Assembly (NCBI RefSeq): GCF_023955655.1
Contig: NZ_JAMXHT010000007.1
Location: forward strand, 372,001-436,000
DNA from: Ralstonia soli
Lineage (GTDB): Bacteria > Pseudomonadota > Gammaproteobacteria > Burkholderiales > Burkholderiaceae
Length of the DNA stretch: 64,000 nt
Direction: 5' to 3'
The translations under genes and the position numbers were made by a program. Below are positions 28,242-35,969 of the stretch, piece by piece (position 1 is the stretch's first letter; each line of letters starts with the position of its first letter). Under the pieces are notes generated by a model. That model was given only the letters and a program-made list of their open reading frames with translations, had not been told where the DNA came from and ran no database searches.

Positions 28242-28643
28242 TTACTGCCCCTGCTTCGAGCTGCCCGGCATCGAATTGCCGGTGCTCGTCGCAGCGTCGT
28301 TGCCACCGGACTGCACGCCCGAGTGCGACATGTCGCCCGCGCTGCTGGTGCCGCCTGGCTCGGTCGACTTCGCCTTCTTGTGGTGGCGATGCTTCTTGTG
28401 CATCGGCTTGGTGGTGTCGCTGCTGTCCATGGCGGGCGCCGCCTGGTCGCCCGCCGCTGCATTGGCGCTGCGGTCGGGGCTCGATGACGGCGGGTCGGTG
28501 CGCTTGCCCGGCGCCTTGGTGGGGTTGGTGTTGGGCGTCTGCTCGTTGTCGGCGGGGGCGGGGGTGGTCTGGGCAACGGCCGAACCGACGCCCAGGCAGA
28601 GGATCGCGCTGGCAAGGGCGGCAGTCAGTAAACGTGTTCGCAT
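28242..28643 (-). CDS. exported low-complexity protein (133 aa)
   Basis: Signal peptide at residues 1-25 (RTRLLTAALASAILCLGVG, cleavage near AVAQ). The mature part is disordered in character: Pro/Asp/Ser-rich with a central HKKHRHHKKAKS stretch. No family recognised. Start chosen at ATG 28643 because the longer frame upstream has no signal peptide. A moderate sigma-54 type element lies about 96 bases upstream. Confidence 0.75.
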   Translation of the reverse strand: MRTRLLTAALASAILCLGVGSAVAQTTPAPADNEQTPNTNPTKAPGKRTDPPSSSPDRSANAAAGDQAAPAMDSSDTTKPMHKKHRHHKKAKSTEPGGTSSAGDMSHSGVQSGGNDAATSTGNSMPGSSKQGQ

Positions 28644-28738
28644 GGTGATGTCTCCGAGGATGTGACGGTGTATGCCGAAGGGTCGACAGGCGTGCAATGG
28701 AAGCGCACCGCGACGCATCTTCCATTGCCGTCCACCGC

Positions 28739-28754
28739 AGCAACGCATGTACCT
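28739..28754 (-). promoter_or_regulatory. weak sigma-54 promoter candidate
   Basis: Minus strand reads AGGTACATGCGTTGCT: GG-N10-GC spacing and TTGCT, three mismatches in the -24 box. Upstream of the exported low-complexity gene. Confidence 0.3.
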
Positions 28755-28906
28755 GCGGTGCCACCTGCCCGCATGTGCTGCTGCAGCAGGCGTGCGCCGG
28801 GGTGCTGTCATGTGCCGGCAACACTGCGCATATAAAAACGACATGACCATGTAGAAACGGCGTGCCAGCCACCCGTAAAGCCTTGTGGCGATTGGCTTGG
28901 TTGACA

Positions 28907-28922
28907 TGGCATAGCCTTTGCA
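28907..28922 (+). promoter_or_regulatory. candidate sigma-54 promoter of rpoN
   Basis: TGGCATAGCCTTTGCA matches TGGCAYR-N4-TTGCA with correct GG-N10-GC spacing, 61 bases before the rpoN start. Suggests rpoN transcription depends on sigma-54. Confidence 0.65.
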
Positions 28923-28982
28923 TCGATGCGGTGAGTAGTCGACGGAAGTGTCGACGCCCACTCACCAAAGGAGGCAAGGCGA

Positions 28983-30494
28983 ATGGTCAAGGCCGCTCTG
29001 GAAATGCGTGCGAAGCAGCATCTCGCGCTGACGCCGCGGCTGCAGCAGTCCGTCAAGCTGCTGCAGTTGTCTGCAACCGAATTTGCGCAGGAAATGCAAG
29101 AAGCGCTCGCAAGCAACCCCTTCCTGGAAGAAGTCGAGCAAGAAGCCGGTGCGCAACCGGCAGACGACACCCTCGTGCGCACGGGTGACGTGGCCGCTTC
29201 TGCCGATCTGGACGGGGCTGCGGCTGACCACACGCCCGTTGACGAAGCCCCGCTGGAAACCACCACCAGCGCCATCGAGACCGACCCGACCCTGGCCGCC
29301 TCGGAAGATTTTCCAGGCGACTTCAGCACGTACTACAGCCACAGCGGCGGCCACCACGGCGATGGCGAAGACAGCGATATCGGCGAATGGGTGCACGCGA
29401 CCCCGACCCTGCGCGAGCACCTGCGCCAGGAACTGAGCAGCTATCGGCTCTCCGACCGCGACAGCCTGCTCGCGCAGACGCTGATCGAAGCGCTGGACGA
29501 CGACGGCTACCTGCGCCAGCTGCTCTCTGAACTGATACCGCTCGCACCCGTGGAGCCCGCACCCAGCGAGAAGGAGATGCAGATTGCGCTGGCGCTGGTG
29601 CAGAGCCTGGACCCGCCGGGCGTGGCCGCGCGCGACTTGTCGGAATGCCTGCGCCTGCAGATCGAAGCCCGCCCCGCCGACACCGAAGCCGAAGAGCGCA
29701 TTCAGGAGATTGCCCACGACATCGTCCGCAGCCACCTGCCACGGCTGGCCAAGCGCGAGCTCATGCAGATGCGCCGCGCGCTGGGCTGCACGGAAGACGA
29801 ACTGCGCGATGCCTGCGCGTTGATCCGCATGCTGGATCCGCGCCCCGGGCTGCGGTTCTCACAGGCGCATGCGGGCTACATCGTGCCGGACGTGATCGTT
29901 GCCAAGATCAAGGGCAAGTGGGTGGCCGTCACCAACCCGGCGGTGGCGCCCTGCGCGCGCATCAACAAGGTCTACGCCGAACTGTTTGCGCAGACGCGCG
30001 GCCACCACCGCACGCCGCTGGCGCATCAGTTGCAGGAAGCGCGCTGGTTGATCCGCAACGCGCAGCAGCGCTTTGCCACCATCCAGCGCGTAGCCGAGGC
30101 CATCGTTGCGCACCAGAAGCACTTCCTGGAATACGGCGAAGTGGCGATGAAGCCGCTGGTGCTGCGCGATGTGGCTGAAGAGCTCGGCCTGCACGAATCC
30201 ACCATCTCGCGCGCGACGGGCAACAAGTACATGGCCACACCGCGCGGCATCTTTGAGTTCAAGTATTTCTTCTCGCGCCAGCTCGCCACCGACACGGGCG
30301 GCGCATGCTCGGCCGCTTCGGTGCGGGCGCTGCTCAAGGAGATGATCGAAGCCGAAGATGCCGACGCACCGCTCTCCGATGTGTCGCTGGCCAAGATGCT
30401 GGCCGAGCAGGGCGTGATCGTCGCGCGCCGCACGGTGGCCAAGTACCGCGGGCTGATGCGCATTGCGCCGGCGGAAATGCGGCGCCAGGTTTAA
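28983..30494 (+). CDS. rpoN: RNA polymerase sigma-54 factor (second-copy type)
   Basis: A 503-residue RpoN. Region I Gln/Leu-rich segment LALTPRLQQSVKLLQLSATE (near residues 15-34), an acidic region II (about 60-140), the core-binding and DNA-binding region III, and the RpoN box ARRTVAKYRG at 481-490 are all present. GGAGGCAAGGCGA precedes ATG 28983. In Ralstonia solanacearum rpoN1 is chromosomal and rpoN2 on the megaplasmid; this copy is probably equivalent to rpoN2, which is inferred from the replicon. The rpoN partner genes of the chromosomal locus (hpf, ptsN) are absent here. Confidence 0.95.
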   Translation: MVKAALEMRAKQHLALTPRLQQSVKLLQLSATEFAQEMQEALASNPFLEEVEQEAGAQPADDTLVRTGDVAASADLDGAAADHTPVDEAPLETTTSAIETDPTLAASEDFPGDFSTYYSHSGGHHGDGEDSDIGEWVHATPTLREHLRQELSSYRLSDRDSLLAQTLIEALDDDGYLRQLLSELIPLAPVEPAPSEKEMQIALALVQSLDPPGVAARDLSECLRLQIEARPADTEAEERIQEIAHDIVRSHLPRLAKRELMQMRRALGCTEDELRDACALIRMLDPRPGLRFSQAHAGYIVPDVIVAKIKGKWVAVTNPAVAPCARINKVYAELFAQTRGHHRTPLAHQLQEARWLIRNAQQRFATIQRVAEAIVAHQKHFLEYGEVAMKPLVLRDVAEELGLHESTISRATGNKYMATPRGIFEFKYFFSRQLATDTGGACSAASVRALLKEMIEAEDADAPLSDVSLAKMLAEQGVIVARRTVAKYRGLMRIAPAEMRRQV

Positions 30495-30527
30495 GGCGCC
30501 CGCCACCCACGGAACAACGGGACACCC

Positions 30528-31748
30528 GTGCGCAAGCTGCCGACCCACTCCACGTTCTCGCACCCGTCGCACCACGCCGACGACGCCACGATGGCGTCAC
30601 TGCACCTGGCCGACGTGACGATGTTCTGGGCGGCGGAGAGCGGCGGCGTCAAGCGTTACCTGCGTGCGAAGCACGATTTTCTGCGCTCCACCCACTGGCG
30701 CCACACGCTGGTAGTGCCGGGTACGGCAGACGATGCAACGAACGAGATCGCTGTGGTGCCCGGCGTGCCGTTGCCCCTCTCGCACGGCTACCGCATTCCG
30801 CTGCGCAGCGGGCCTGCCGAGCAGGCGCTGTGTGCGCTGTCGCCGGACCTGATCGAAGCAGGCGACCCGTACCGGCTGTCGTGGGCAGCGCTGCGTGGCG
30901 GTGCGCGGCTGCAGGTGCCGGTCGTGGCGTTCTATCACTCCGATCTACCGGCGTTCTTCCGTCGCCTGGGCGGGCCGCCCGCTGAACTGGCGGCAGCGGC
31001 CTATGCGCGCAAGCTGTATCCGCACTTCGATACCGTGTTCGTGCCCAGCCGCTACATCGCAGAGAAGGTGGCGGATCTGGGCGTGCAGCGCATCGAACTG
31101 CAGCCGCTGGGCGTGGACACCCGCCTGTTCCACCCCGCGCGGCGTTCGCTGCGCTGGCGCGAACAGCTCGGCCTGCCGCGCGATGCGCGCGTGCTGCTCT
31201 ATGTCGGCCGCTATGCGCCAGAGAAAAACCTGCGCGTGCTCTGCGATGCGGTGGACAAACTGGACGACGGCAGCGTGCTCGTCACCATCGGCTCGGGCCC
31301 GACGCCACCGCACGGCAAGCACGTGCGCGCGCTCCCTTACGAAGGCGATGCGCAGCACCTCGCCGCCGCCATGGCCAGCGCCGACGTGTTCGTGCACGCG
31401 GGCGACCAGGAAACCTTTGGCCTGGTCGCACTGGAAGCCATGGCCAGCGGCGTGCCCGTGGTGACCTGCTCCGCCGGGGGCCTGGGCGAGTTGGTGAACG
31501 AGCACGTCGGCTACGCCGTCCCGCATTGCCGTGCGGACGATTTTGCCGACGGCCTGCACGCGTTGCGCCAGCGCGATCCGGTGGCGCTGGCTCACGCCGC
31601 GCGCCGCCACGCCATGCAATACGACTGGCGCGTCGTGCTGCCCCAACTGCTGCGCCGCTACCTGACGCTGCTCGGCCGCCAAGCCAGCGCGCGCCCCGAA
31701 ACCTTTCCACCGGCCCATGAACGCTCGCGTGCAGCGCGCGGCCGATAA
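30528..31748 (+). CDS. glycosyltransferase family 4 protein
   Basis: Up to 406 residues from GTG 30528; ATG 30591 (MASLHLADV) is an equally possible start since neither has a clear ribosome site. The GT-B fold signatures are visible: AESGGVKRYL near the N-terminus, LLYVGRYAPEKNL in the middle, and DQETFGLVALEAMASGVPVV (E-x7-E donor motif) near residues 303-322. It probably adds a sugar to a lipid or envelope polymer. The next gene, a deacetylase, begins 12 bases after its stop. Confidence 0.88.
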   Translation: MRKLPTHSTFSHPSHHADDATMASLHLADVTMFWAAESGGVKRYLRAKHDFLRSTHWRHTLVVPGTADDATNEIAVVPGVPLPLSHGYRIPLRSGPAEQALCALSPDLIEAGDPYRLSWAALRGGARLQVPVVAFYHSDLPAFFRRLGGPPAELAAAAYARKLYPHFDTVFVPSRYIAEKVADLGVQRIELQPLGVDTRLFHPARRSLRWREQLGLPRDARVLLYVGRYAPEKNLRVLCDAVDKLDDGSVLVTIGSGPTPPHGKHVRALPYEGDAQHLAAAMASADVFVHAGDQETFGLVALEAMASGVPVVTCSAGGLGELVNEHVGYAVPHCRADDFADGLHALRQRDPVALAHAARRHAMQYDWRVVLPQLLRRYLTLLGRQASARPETFPPAHERSRAARGR

Positions 31749-31760
31749 CCCCGCTCCATC

Positions 31761-32552
31761 ATGTCGCGCTACCTCATTCTTGCCATGCACGATGTCACGC
31801 CCGCCACGTGGCCGGCGTGCAAGGTCCTCCTCTCTGCGTTGGACGAGGTGGCGCGCGTGCCGAAGTCGCTGCTGGTCATTCCGAACTTCTATCGCGGGCC
31901 GACGGCGCGCAACAGCGAGCGCTTCTGCCGCCTGATGACCGAATGCCTGGCCGAAGGCGATGAGCTCGTGCTGCACGGCTATGCGCACCTGGACGACCAA
32001 CCGCCCGGCGGCGTGATCGACCAGTTGATCCGCACCCGTTATACCGCCGGCGAGGGCGAGTTCTCGGCGATTCCGCTGTCGACGGCGCGTGCGCGCATCG
32101 CAGCCGGCGCCGCCTGGTTTGCCGCCAACGGCTGGCCGCTGCACGGCTTTGTCGCGCCGGCCTGGCTGATGAACCCCGCAACGTGGCAGGCGCTCGACAG
32201 CCTGCCGCTACGCTACACGACCACGCTGCGGCGCTTCTATCTGCTGCACCCGCGGCGTGCGCTGAAAGCGCCCTGTCTGACATACAGCGTGCGCACGCCG
32301 GCACGCCGGCTGCTCTCGCGCTACTACCTGCGCTGGCTGGCGCAGCAGCATGCCGAGACACCGCTGCTGCGCCTGGGCCTGCATCCGGCCGATGCCGCCC
32401 ATCCGGACGTCATCCGCCATTGGCAGAACCTGCTCGCGGCCTGCCTGGAAACACGCACGCCCGTCACCAAGAACGGCTTTGCACAGGTGCTGGCCCAGGC
32501 GTGGATGGGCAGCCCGGACACCACCACTGGGCAGGCGCAAACGTCTTACTGA
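31761..32552 (+). CDS. polysaccharide deacetylase-family protein (DUF2334 type)
   Basis: A 263-residue protein with LAMHDVTPATW near the start (metal Asp), LVIPNFYRG, ELVLHGYAH (metal His) near residues 69-77, and GFVAPAWLMN near 130-139. These follow the NodB/DUF2334 deacetylase pattern, acting on N-acetylated sugars or sugar lipids. It is in one operon with the upstream glycosyltransferase, so the two likely modify the same glycan or glycolipid. Confidence 0.85.
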   Translation: MSRYLILAMHDVTPATWPACKVLLSALDEVARVPKSLLVIPNFYRGPTARNSERFCRLMTECLAEGDELVLHGYAHLDDQPPGGVIDQLIRTRYTAGEGEFSAIPLSTARARIAAGAAWFAANGWPLHGFVAPAWLMNPATWQALDSLPLRYTTTLRRFYLLHPRRALKAPCLTYSVRTPARRLLSRYYLRWLAQQHAETPLLRLGLHPADAAHPDVIRHWQNLLAACLETRTPVTKNGFAQVLAQAWMGSPDTTTGQAQTSY

Positions 32553-32634
32553 ACCGAGGCGCCCGTCGCCAAGCCGAGGGCGCCCTCCGCAGCACCGCGC
32601 CTGAAGCGATCGTTCTCCTCCATGCGGCGGCACA

Positions 32635-33108
32635 TCACTCCACCACCGCGTCGTCCTCCGACGTCTTCCTGCCGCGGCTGAAGCGCGCCGCCAACGCCTT
32701 GCGCGCCGCATCCAACCCCTCGCCGTGGCCGGCGACCTTCAACAGGGCATAGCCCTCCATCGCGCCGCTCATCACATCGCTGCCCAGCGCCAGTTGCGAA
32801 TCCGACATCCGCTCATGGAGCCGCGTCAGGCGCACCAGGCGGCTGCGCAGCAGATCAAAGCCCGCCAGGTCGCGGCGCAGTTCAGCAAGGTCGAAGTTGC
32901 CGGGCAACACCTTGGGGTTGGCGTTCAGCACGTCCACGGCCAGGCGGGCAAACGCTTCGGACTTGTCGCCCATCTTCACCAGCGTCCGGCGTTGGTCGGG
33001 CGACAGGTCGATCAGGCTCGCGAGCCGGTCTTCCAGCATCTTGAGCGCGGTATCCACGGCGGCCAAGTCGGCGGGGGTGAGTTGAAACGAGATCAGGTTC
33101 TGGGGCAT
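32635..33108 (-). CDS. conserved-looking hypothetical protein (157 aa)
   Basis: From ATG 33108 (MPQNLISFQLTPADLAAVD) the protein is 157 residues, largely helical: KMLEDRLASLIDLSPDQRRTL and DLLRSRLVRLTRLHERMSD. A longer frame from 33120 adds four residues. No transmembrane segment and no recognised family. The LTPADLAAVD and LSPDQRRTLVKMGDKSEAF phrases look like a small four-helix soluble protein. It stands alone, with a 42-bp minisatellite upstream. Confidence 0.7.
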   Translation of the reverse strand: MPQNLISFQLTPADLAAVDTALKMLEDRLASLIDLSPDQRRTLVKMGDKSEAFARLAVDVLNANPKVLPGNFDLAELRRDLAGFDLLRSRLVRLTRLHERMSDSQLALGSDVMSGAMEGYALLKVAGHGEGLDAARKALAARFSRGRKTSEDDAVVE

Positions 33109-33256
33109 GACATTCCTCACGAGCGGTTGCAGGGCCGTACCGACAGGACGGCCGCGCGAGCTTGGCCGCTACGTCATCGGCCCGCAATATCGGAGGCGCG
33201 CTTTGCGTGAAGAATCAGAAAGGTCCGACGTCCGGGTTCACAACTCGAAACATCCG

Positions 33257-33572
33257 GCTTTTTGCTCGGCGGCCCGAGCTCGACGCTCGACACGCGGAGC
33301 CTTTTGCTCGGCGGCCCGAGCTCGACGCTCGACACGCGGAGCCTTTTGCTCGACGGCCCGGGCTCGACGCTCGACGTGCGGAGTTTTTTGCTCGGCGGCC
33401 CGGGCTCGAAGCTCGACGTGCCGAGCTTTTTACTCGGCGGCCCGAGCTCGGAGCTCGACACGCGGAGCTTTTTGCTCGACGGCCCGAGCTCGGAGCTCGA
33501 CACGCGGAGCTTTTTGCTCGACGGCCCGAGCTCGGAGCTCGACGCGCAGAGCTTTTTGCTCGACGGCCCGAA
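33257..33572. repeat. 42-bp minisatellite, seven full copies plus a partial copy
   Basis: Copies begin with TTTGCTCG at 33261, 33303, 33345, 33387, 33429, 33471 and 33513, with a partial at 33555: an exact 42-base period. Each unit holds CTCGRCGGCCCGRGCTCG and ends in a run of 3-6 T. The period is a multiple of three, so several frames stay open, but substitutions between copies do not prefer third positions in the plus frame, which argues against coding. No spacers vary between copies, so it is not CRISPR. Confidence 0.9.
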
Positions 33573-33600
33573 CAAGGCGGACCAGCGCGGACACCCTGGG

Positions 33601-34137
33601 TCAGAACAACCACACCGACAGCCCACCGATCAGCATCCCCAGCCCCGCCCCCGCCAGCACATCGCTCGGATAGTGCAGGCCGAGCACCACGCGCGAGACC
33701 GCCACCATGAGCGTGAACGGCACCAGCGCGAGCGCCATGCGCGGGTAGTACGCCGCCATCACGATGCTGAACGACACGGCATGCAGCGTGTGGCCGGACG
33801 GAAAGCTGAACTGGTCGAGCACGCGCCCGCACAAGTGGATCTCCTGGCACGACAGATACGGCCGTGGCCGGCACACGCCGCGCTTGAGCAGGATGTAGAT
33901 GACGAGCGACAGCAGCCCGGTCAGGCCCATCTGCTTGGCGCATTCCCAGCCGGTGTCGCCGCCCACCACGGGCAGCGCCGCCATGAGCGCGTACCAGAGC
34001 ATGCCGTCGCCCAGGCGGCTGACGCCGCGATAAAAGCGGATGGACGACGCATCGCCCGCCACGTGGTTCAGCGCGACGGCCAGTTGGCGGTCGCGCTCGC
34101 GCCAGCGCTTCCAGTCAGGCCAGACGTGGGTCGCCAT
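33601..34137 (-). CDS. PAP2-superfamily phosphatase
   Basis: A 178-residue membrane protein with the three phosphatase motifs: KRGVCRPRP (near 85-93), FSFPSGHTLHA (near 110-120) and SRVVLGLHYPSDVLAG (near 147-162). Such enzymes dephosphorylate lipid phosphates such as phosphatidic acid or undecaprenyl diphosphate. Its start overlaps the end of the glycosyltransferase gene by 23 bases, so they are co-expressed and may serve the same glycolipid pathway. Confidence 0.9.
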   Translation of the reverse strand: MATHVWPDWKRWRERDRQLAVALNHVAGDASSIRFYRGVSRLGDGMLWYALMAALPVVGGDTGWECAKQMGLTGLLSLVIYILLKRGVCRPRPYLSCQEIHLCGRVLDQFSFPSGHTLHAVSFSIVMAAYYPRMALALVPFTLMVAVSRVVLGLHYPSDVLAGAGLGMLIGGLSVWLF

Positions 34138-35287
34138 GGTAGGCCTCCCCGGTGGTGGCGGCGTGGTGCACGGCGACGAGCGCAGCCTCGAAACGTTCGA
34201 GCACGCGCGGCCAGTCCAGGCTCTGCGCGGTCAGCCGTGCGGCGTGGCCGAGGCGTTGCTGCAAGCCTGCATCTGCGGCGAGCGCGACGGCGGCGCGGGT
34301 GAACGCAGCGGCATCGCCGAGCGGGGCAAGGCAACCGTTCTCGTTGCTGCGCACATGCATGCCCGCGGCGGCGGTATTGAACGCGACCACGGGCAAGCCG
34401 CTGGCCATGGCTTCGACCACCACGTTGCCGAAGGTCTCTGTCAGGCTGGGAAAGAGAAACAGGTCCGCCGACGCATAGTGCGCGGCCAATGCCTCGCCGT
34501 ACTGCGTGCCGGCAAACACGGCATCGGGACAGCGCCGGTGCAGCGCGCTGCGTTGCGGGCCATCGCCCACCATGACGAGCCGCGCGCCGGGCATGCGCGC
34601 ACGCACCGCATCGAACGTATCGAGCACGACGCCCAGGTTCTTCTCCACCGCCAGACGGCCGACTGTCAGCACCACGGGGGATTCGGCATCAGCACCCCAC
34701 TGGGCGCGCAGCGCCTCGCTGCGGTAGTGCGGTGCGAACTGGCCGGCATCCACGCCGCGCGTGCTGACGGTGAGGCGTTCGAAGCCGAGTTCGCTCAGTT
34801 GCCTCTGCAGCTCGCGCGTAGGCACGAAGGTGCGATCGGTGCGGTTGTGAAAGGCGCGCAGGTAGGCGCGTACCAGCGTCGCGGCGCCATCCCATGCGTA
34901 GTGTCGGCCGTACTCGTCAAAGCGCGTACGGACGTCCGAGGTGACAGGCACGCCCAGTTGCCGTGCCGCGCGGATGGCCGACCAGCCCAGCGGCCCTTCG
35001 GTGGCCACGTGCACGAGATCGGGCCGATGTGCGTACCACGCGCGCAGCAGCCGGCGGCGCACGGGCAGGCCCATGCGCAGGTCCGGATACAGCGGAATCG
35101 GTACGCCGGGCACCCGGAGCGTGTCGTCCGCCAGCCCGGGCTTGCCGGCATCGATGGCTTGCTGGCGTGGGCGCACGAGCATCACGTCGTGCCCCTGCGC
35201 ATTCAGGAAGGCCGCGGTGCGCGCGGCAGTGAGCGACACACCGTTGAGTTCCGGCGGCCAGGTCTCGGTCACGTAGGCGATGCGCAT
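34115..35287 (-). CDS. glycosyltransferase family 4 (mannosyltransferase-like)
   Basis: A 390-residue GT-B glycosyltransferase beginning RIAYVTETWPPELNGVSLTA, like GDP-mannose-dependent lipid mannosyltransferases. Further landmarks are VLTVGRLAVEKNLG near residue 207 and SLTETFGNVVVEAMASGLPV (E-x7-E) near 283-302. It overlaps the PAP2 gene. Together with the 30528-32552 pair this makes a cluster of envelope sugar genes, all near rpoN2. Confidence 0.9.
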   Translation of the reverse strand: MRIAYVTETWPPELNGVSLTAARTAAFLNAQGHDVMLVRPRQQAIDAGKPGLADDTLRVPGVPIPLYPDLRMGLPVRRRLLRAWYAHRPDLVHVATEGPLGWSAIRAARQLGVPVTSDVRTRFDEYGRHYAWDGAATLVRAYLRAFHNRTDRTFVPTRELQRQLSELGFERLTVSTRGVDAGQFAPHYRSEALRAQWGADAESPVVLTVGRLAVEKNLGVVLDTFDAVRARMPGARLVMVGDGPQRSALHRRCPDAVFAGTQYGEALAAHYASADLFLFPSLTETFGNVVVEAMASGLPVVAFNTAAAGMHVRSNENGCLAPLGDAAAFTRAAVALAADAGLQQRLGHAARLTAQSLDWPRVLERFEAALVAVHHAATTGEAYHGDPRLA

Positions 35288-35293
35288 GGCCGA

Positions 35294-35743
35294 TCAACCT
35301 TGACGCTCGTCGCGGTGACGCGATGGCGTGGCCGATGGCCCGACCGTTTGGCCGCGCTTGTCGGCAAGATCGTCCGCGCTGCGGTTGGCGACCTGGCGAT
35401 CGCTGTCTTGCGTGTTGGCGGCATGGCGTTCGCGCACGACGCGCTCGACGCCGGGCGTGTTGTGCAGGTCGGTATCGAGTTGCCCGCTTTCGATATCGCG
35501 CGCGGCCTGCTCGACATTGCTGCGCGGCTCGGAACGCTGCTCTTCGAGGTTCTGGTCGCGTTCGTGCGGCAGCCTGTCCCGCTCACCTGGAAGCGGCTTG
35601 CCTTGCGGCTCGGGCTTGCCGAGTACGGCATCCACCTGTTCGGCGGCCTTGCCGGCATCGGGCGCGCGCGGAGGCGCAGCACCCGAGGTTCGCTCATCAC
35701 GCTGGTCGGGGCCGCACACGATGGCACGTGGCTGCGCGTTCAT
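35294..35743 (-). CDS. hydrophilic hypothetical protein (149 aa)
   Basis: A 149-residue, highly charged protein without membrane segments, rich in Arg, Asp, Glu and Gln (for example LPGERDRLPHERDQNLEEQR). It looks disordered and may be a stress or hydration-type protein; no family is recognised. CAGGAGGGCACC gives a strong ribosome site before ATG 35743. A nearly perfect sigma-54 promoter lies 40 bases upstream, making it a likely member of the sigma-54 regulon. The next gene downstream starts seven bases after its stop. Confidence 0.75.
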   Translation of the reverse strand: MNAQPRAIVCGPDQRDERTSGAAPPRAPDAGKAAEQVDAVLGKPEPQGKPLPGERDRLPHERDQNLEEQRSEPRSNVEQAARDIESGQLDTDLHNTPGVERVVRERHAANTQDSDRQVANRSADDLADKRGQTVGPSATPSRHRDERQG

Positions 35744-35782
35744 GGTGCCCTCCTGCGGACATGGTCTGGATGCCTTGCGCAC

Positions 35783-35798
35783 CGCAACCGGCGTGCCC
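35783..35798 (-). promoter_or_regulatory. strong sigma-54 promoter candidate
   Basis: Minus strand reads GGGCACGCCGGTTGCG: exact GGCACG-N4-TTGC with correct spacing. Predicted start about 30 bases before the ATG at 35743. Confidence 0.7.
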
Positions 35799-35896
35799 AA
35801 CGCGCAGGCATACACCGCACGGCAGACAAGAGCTGCACGGCCACTGCGCCACCGCGCCACCGGTATGCGACTGCCTGCCGATGCAGGTATCGGGTT

Positions 35897-35929
35897 GGTT
35901 GCGTAATGGTTGCGTAATGGTTGCGTAAG
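35897..35929. repeat. three 11-bp direct repeats upstream of a sigma-54 promoter
   Basis: GGTTGCGTAAT occurs at 35897, 35908 and 35919 (last base differs). The 11-base period places the copies on one DNA face, about 100 bases upstream of the promoter at 35783-35798, where activator sites are expected. Confidence 0.8.
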
Positions 35930-35969
35930 GGTTACATGCGCGCTTGTAACGCTTGCTGTGCAAGGTGAT

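Noticed and set aside
33257-33572. CRISPR array
   Set aside because: The repeats are contiguous with no unique spacers and no cas genes nearby.
33162-33710. Open frames with 14-residue repeats across the minisatellite, on both strands
   Set aside because: A period divisible by three keeps several frames open at once; substitutions show no codon-position bias in the plus frame checked and no clear ribosome site was seen.
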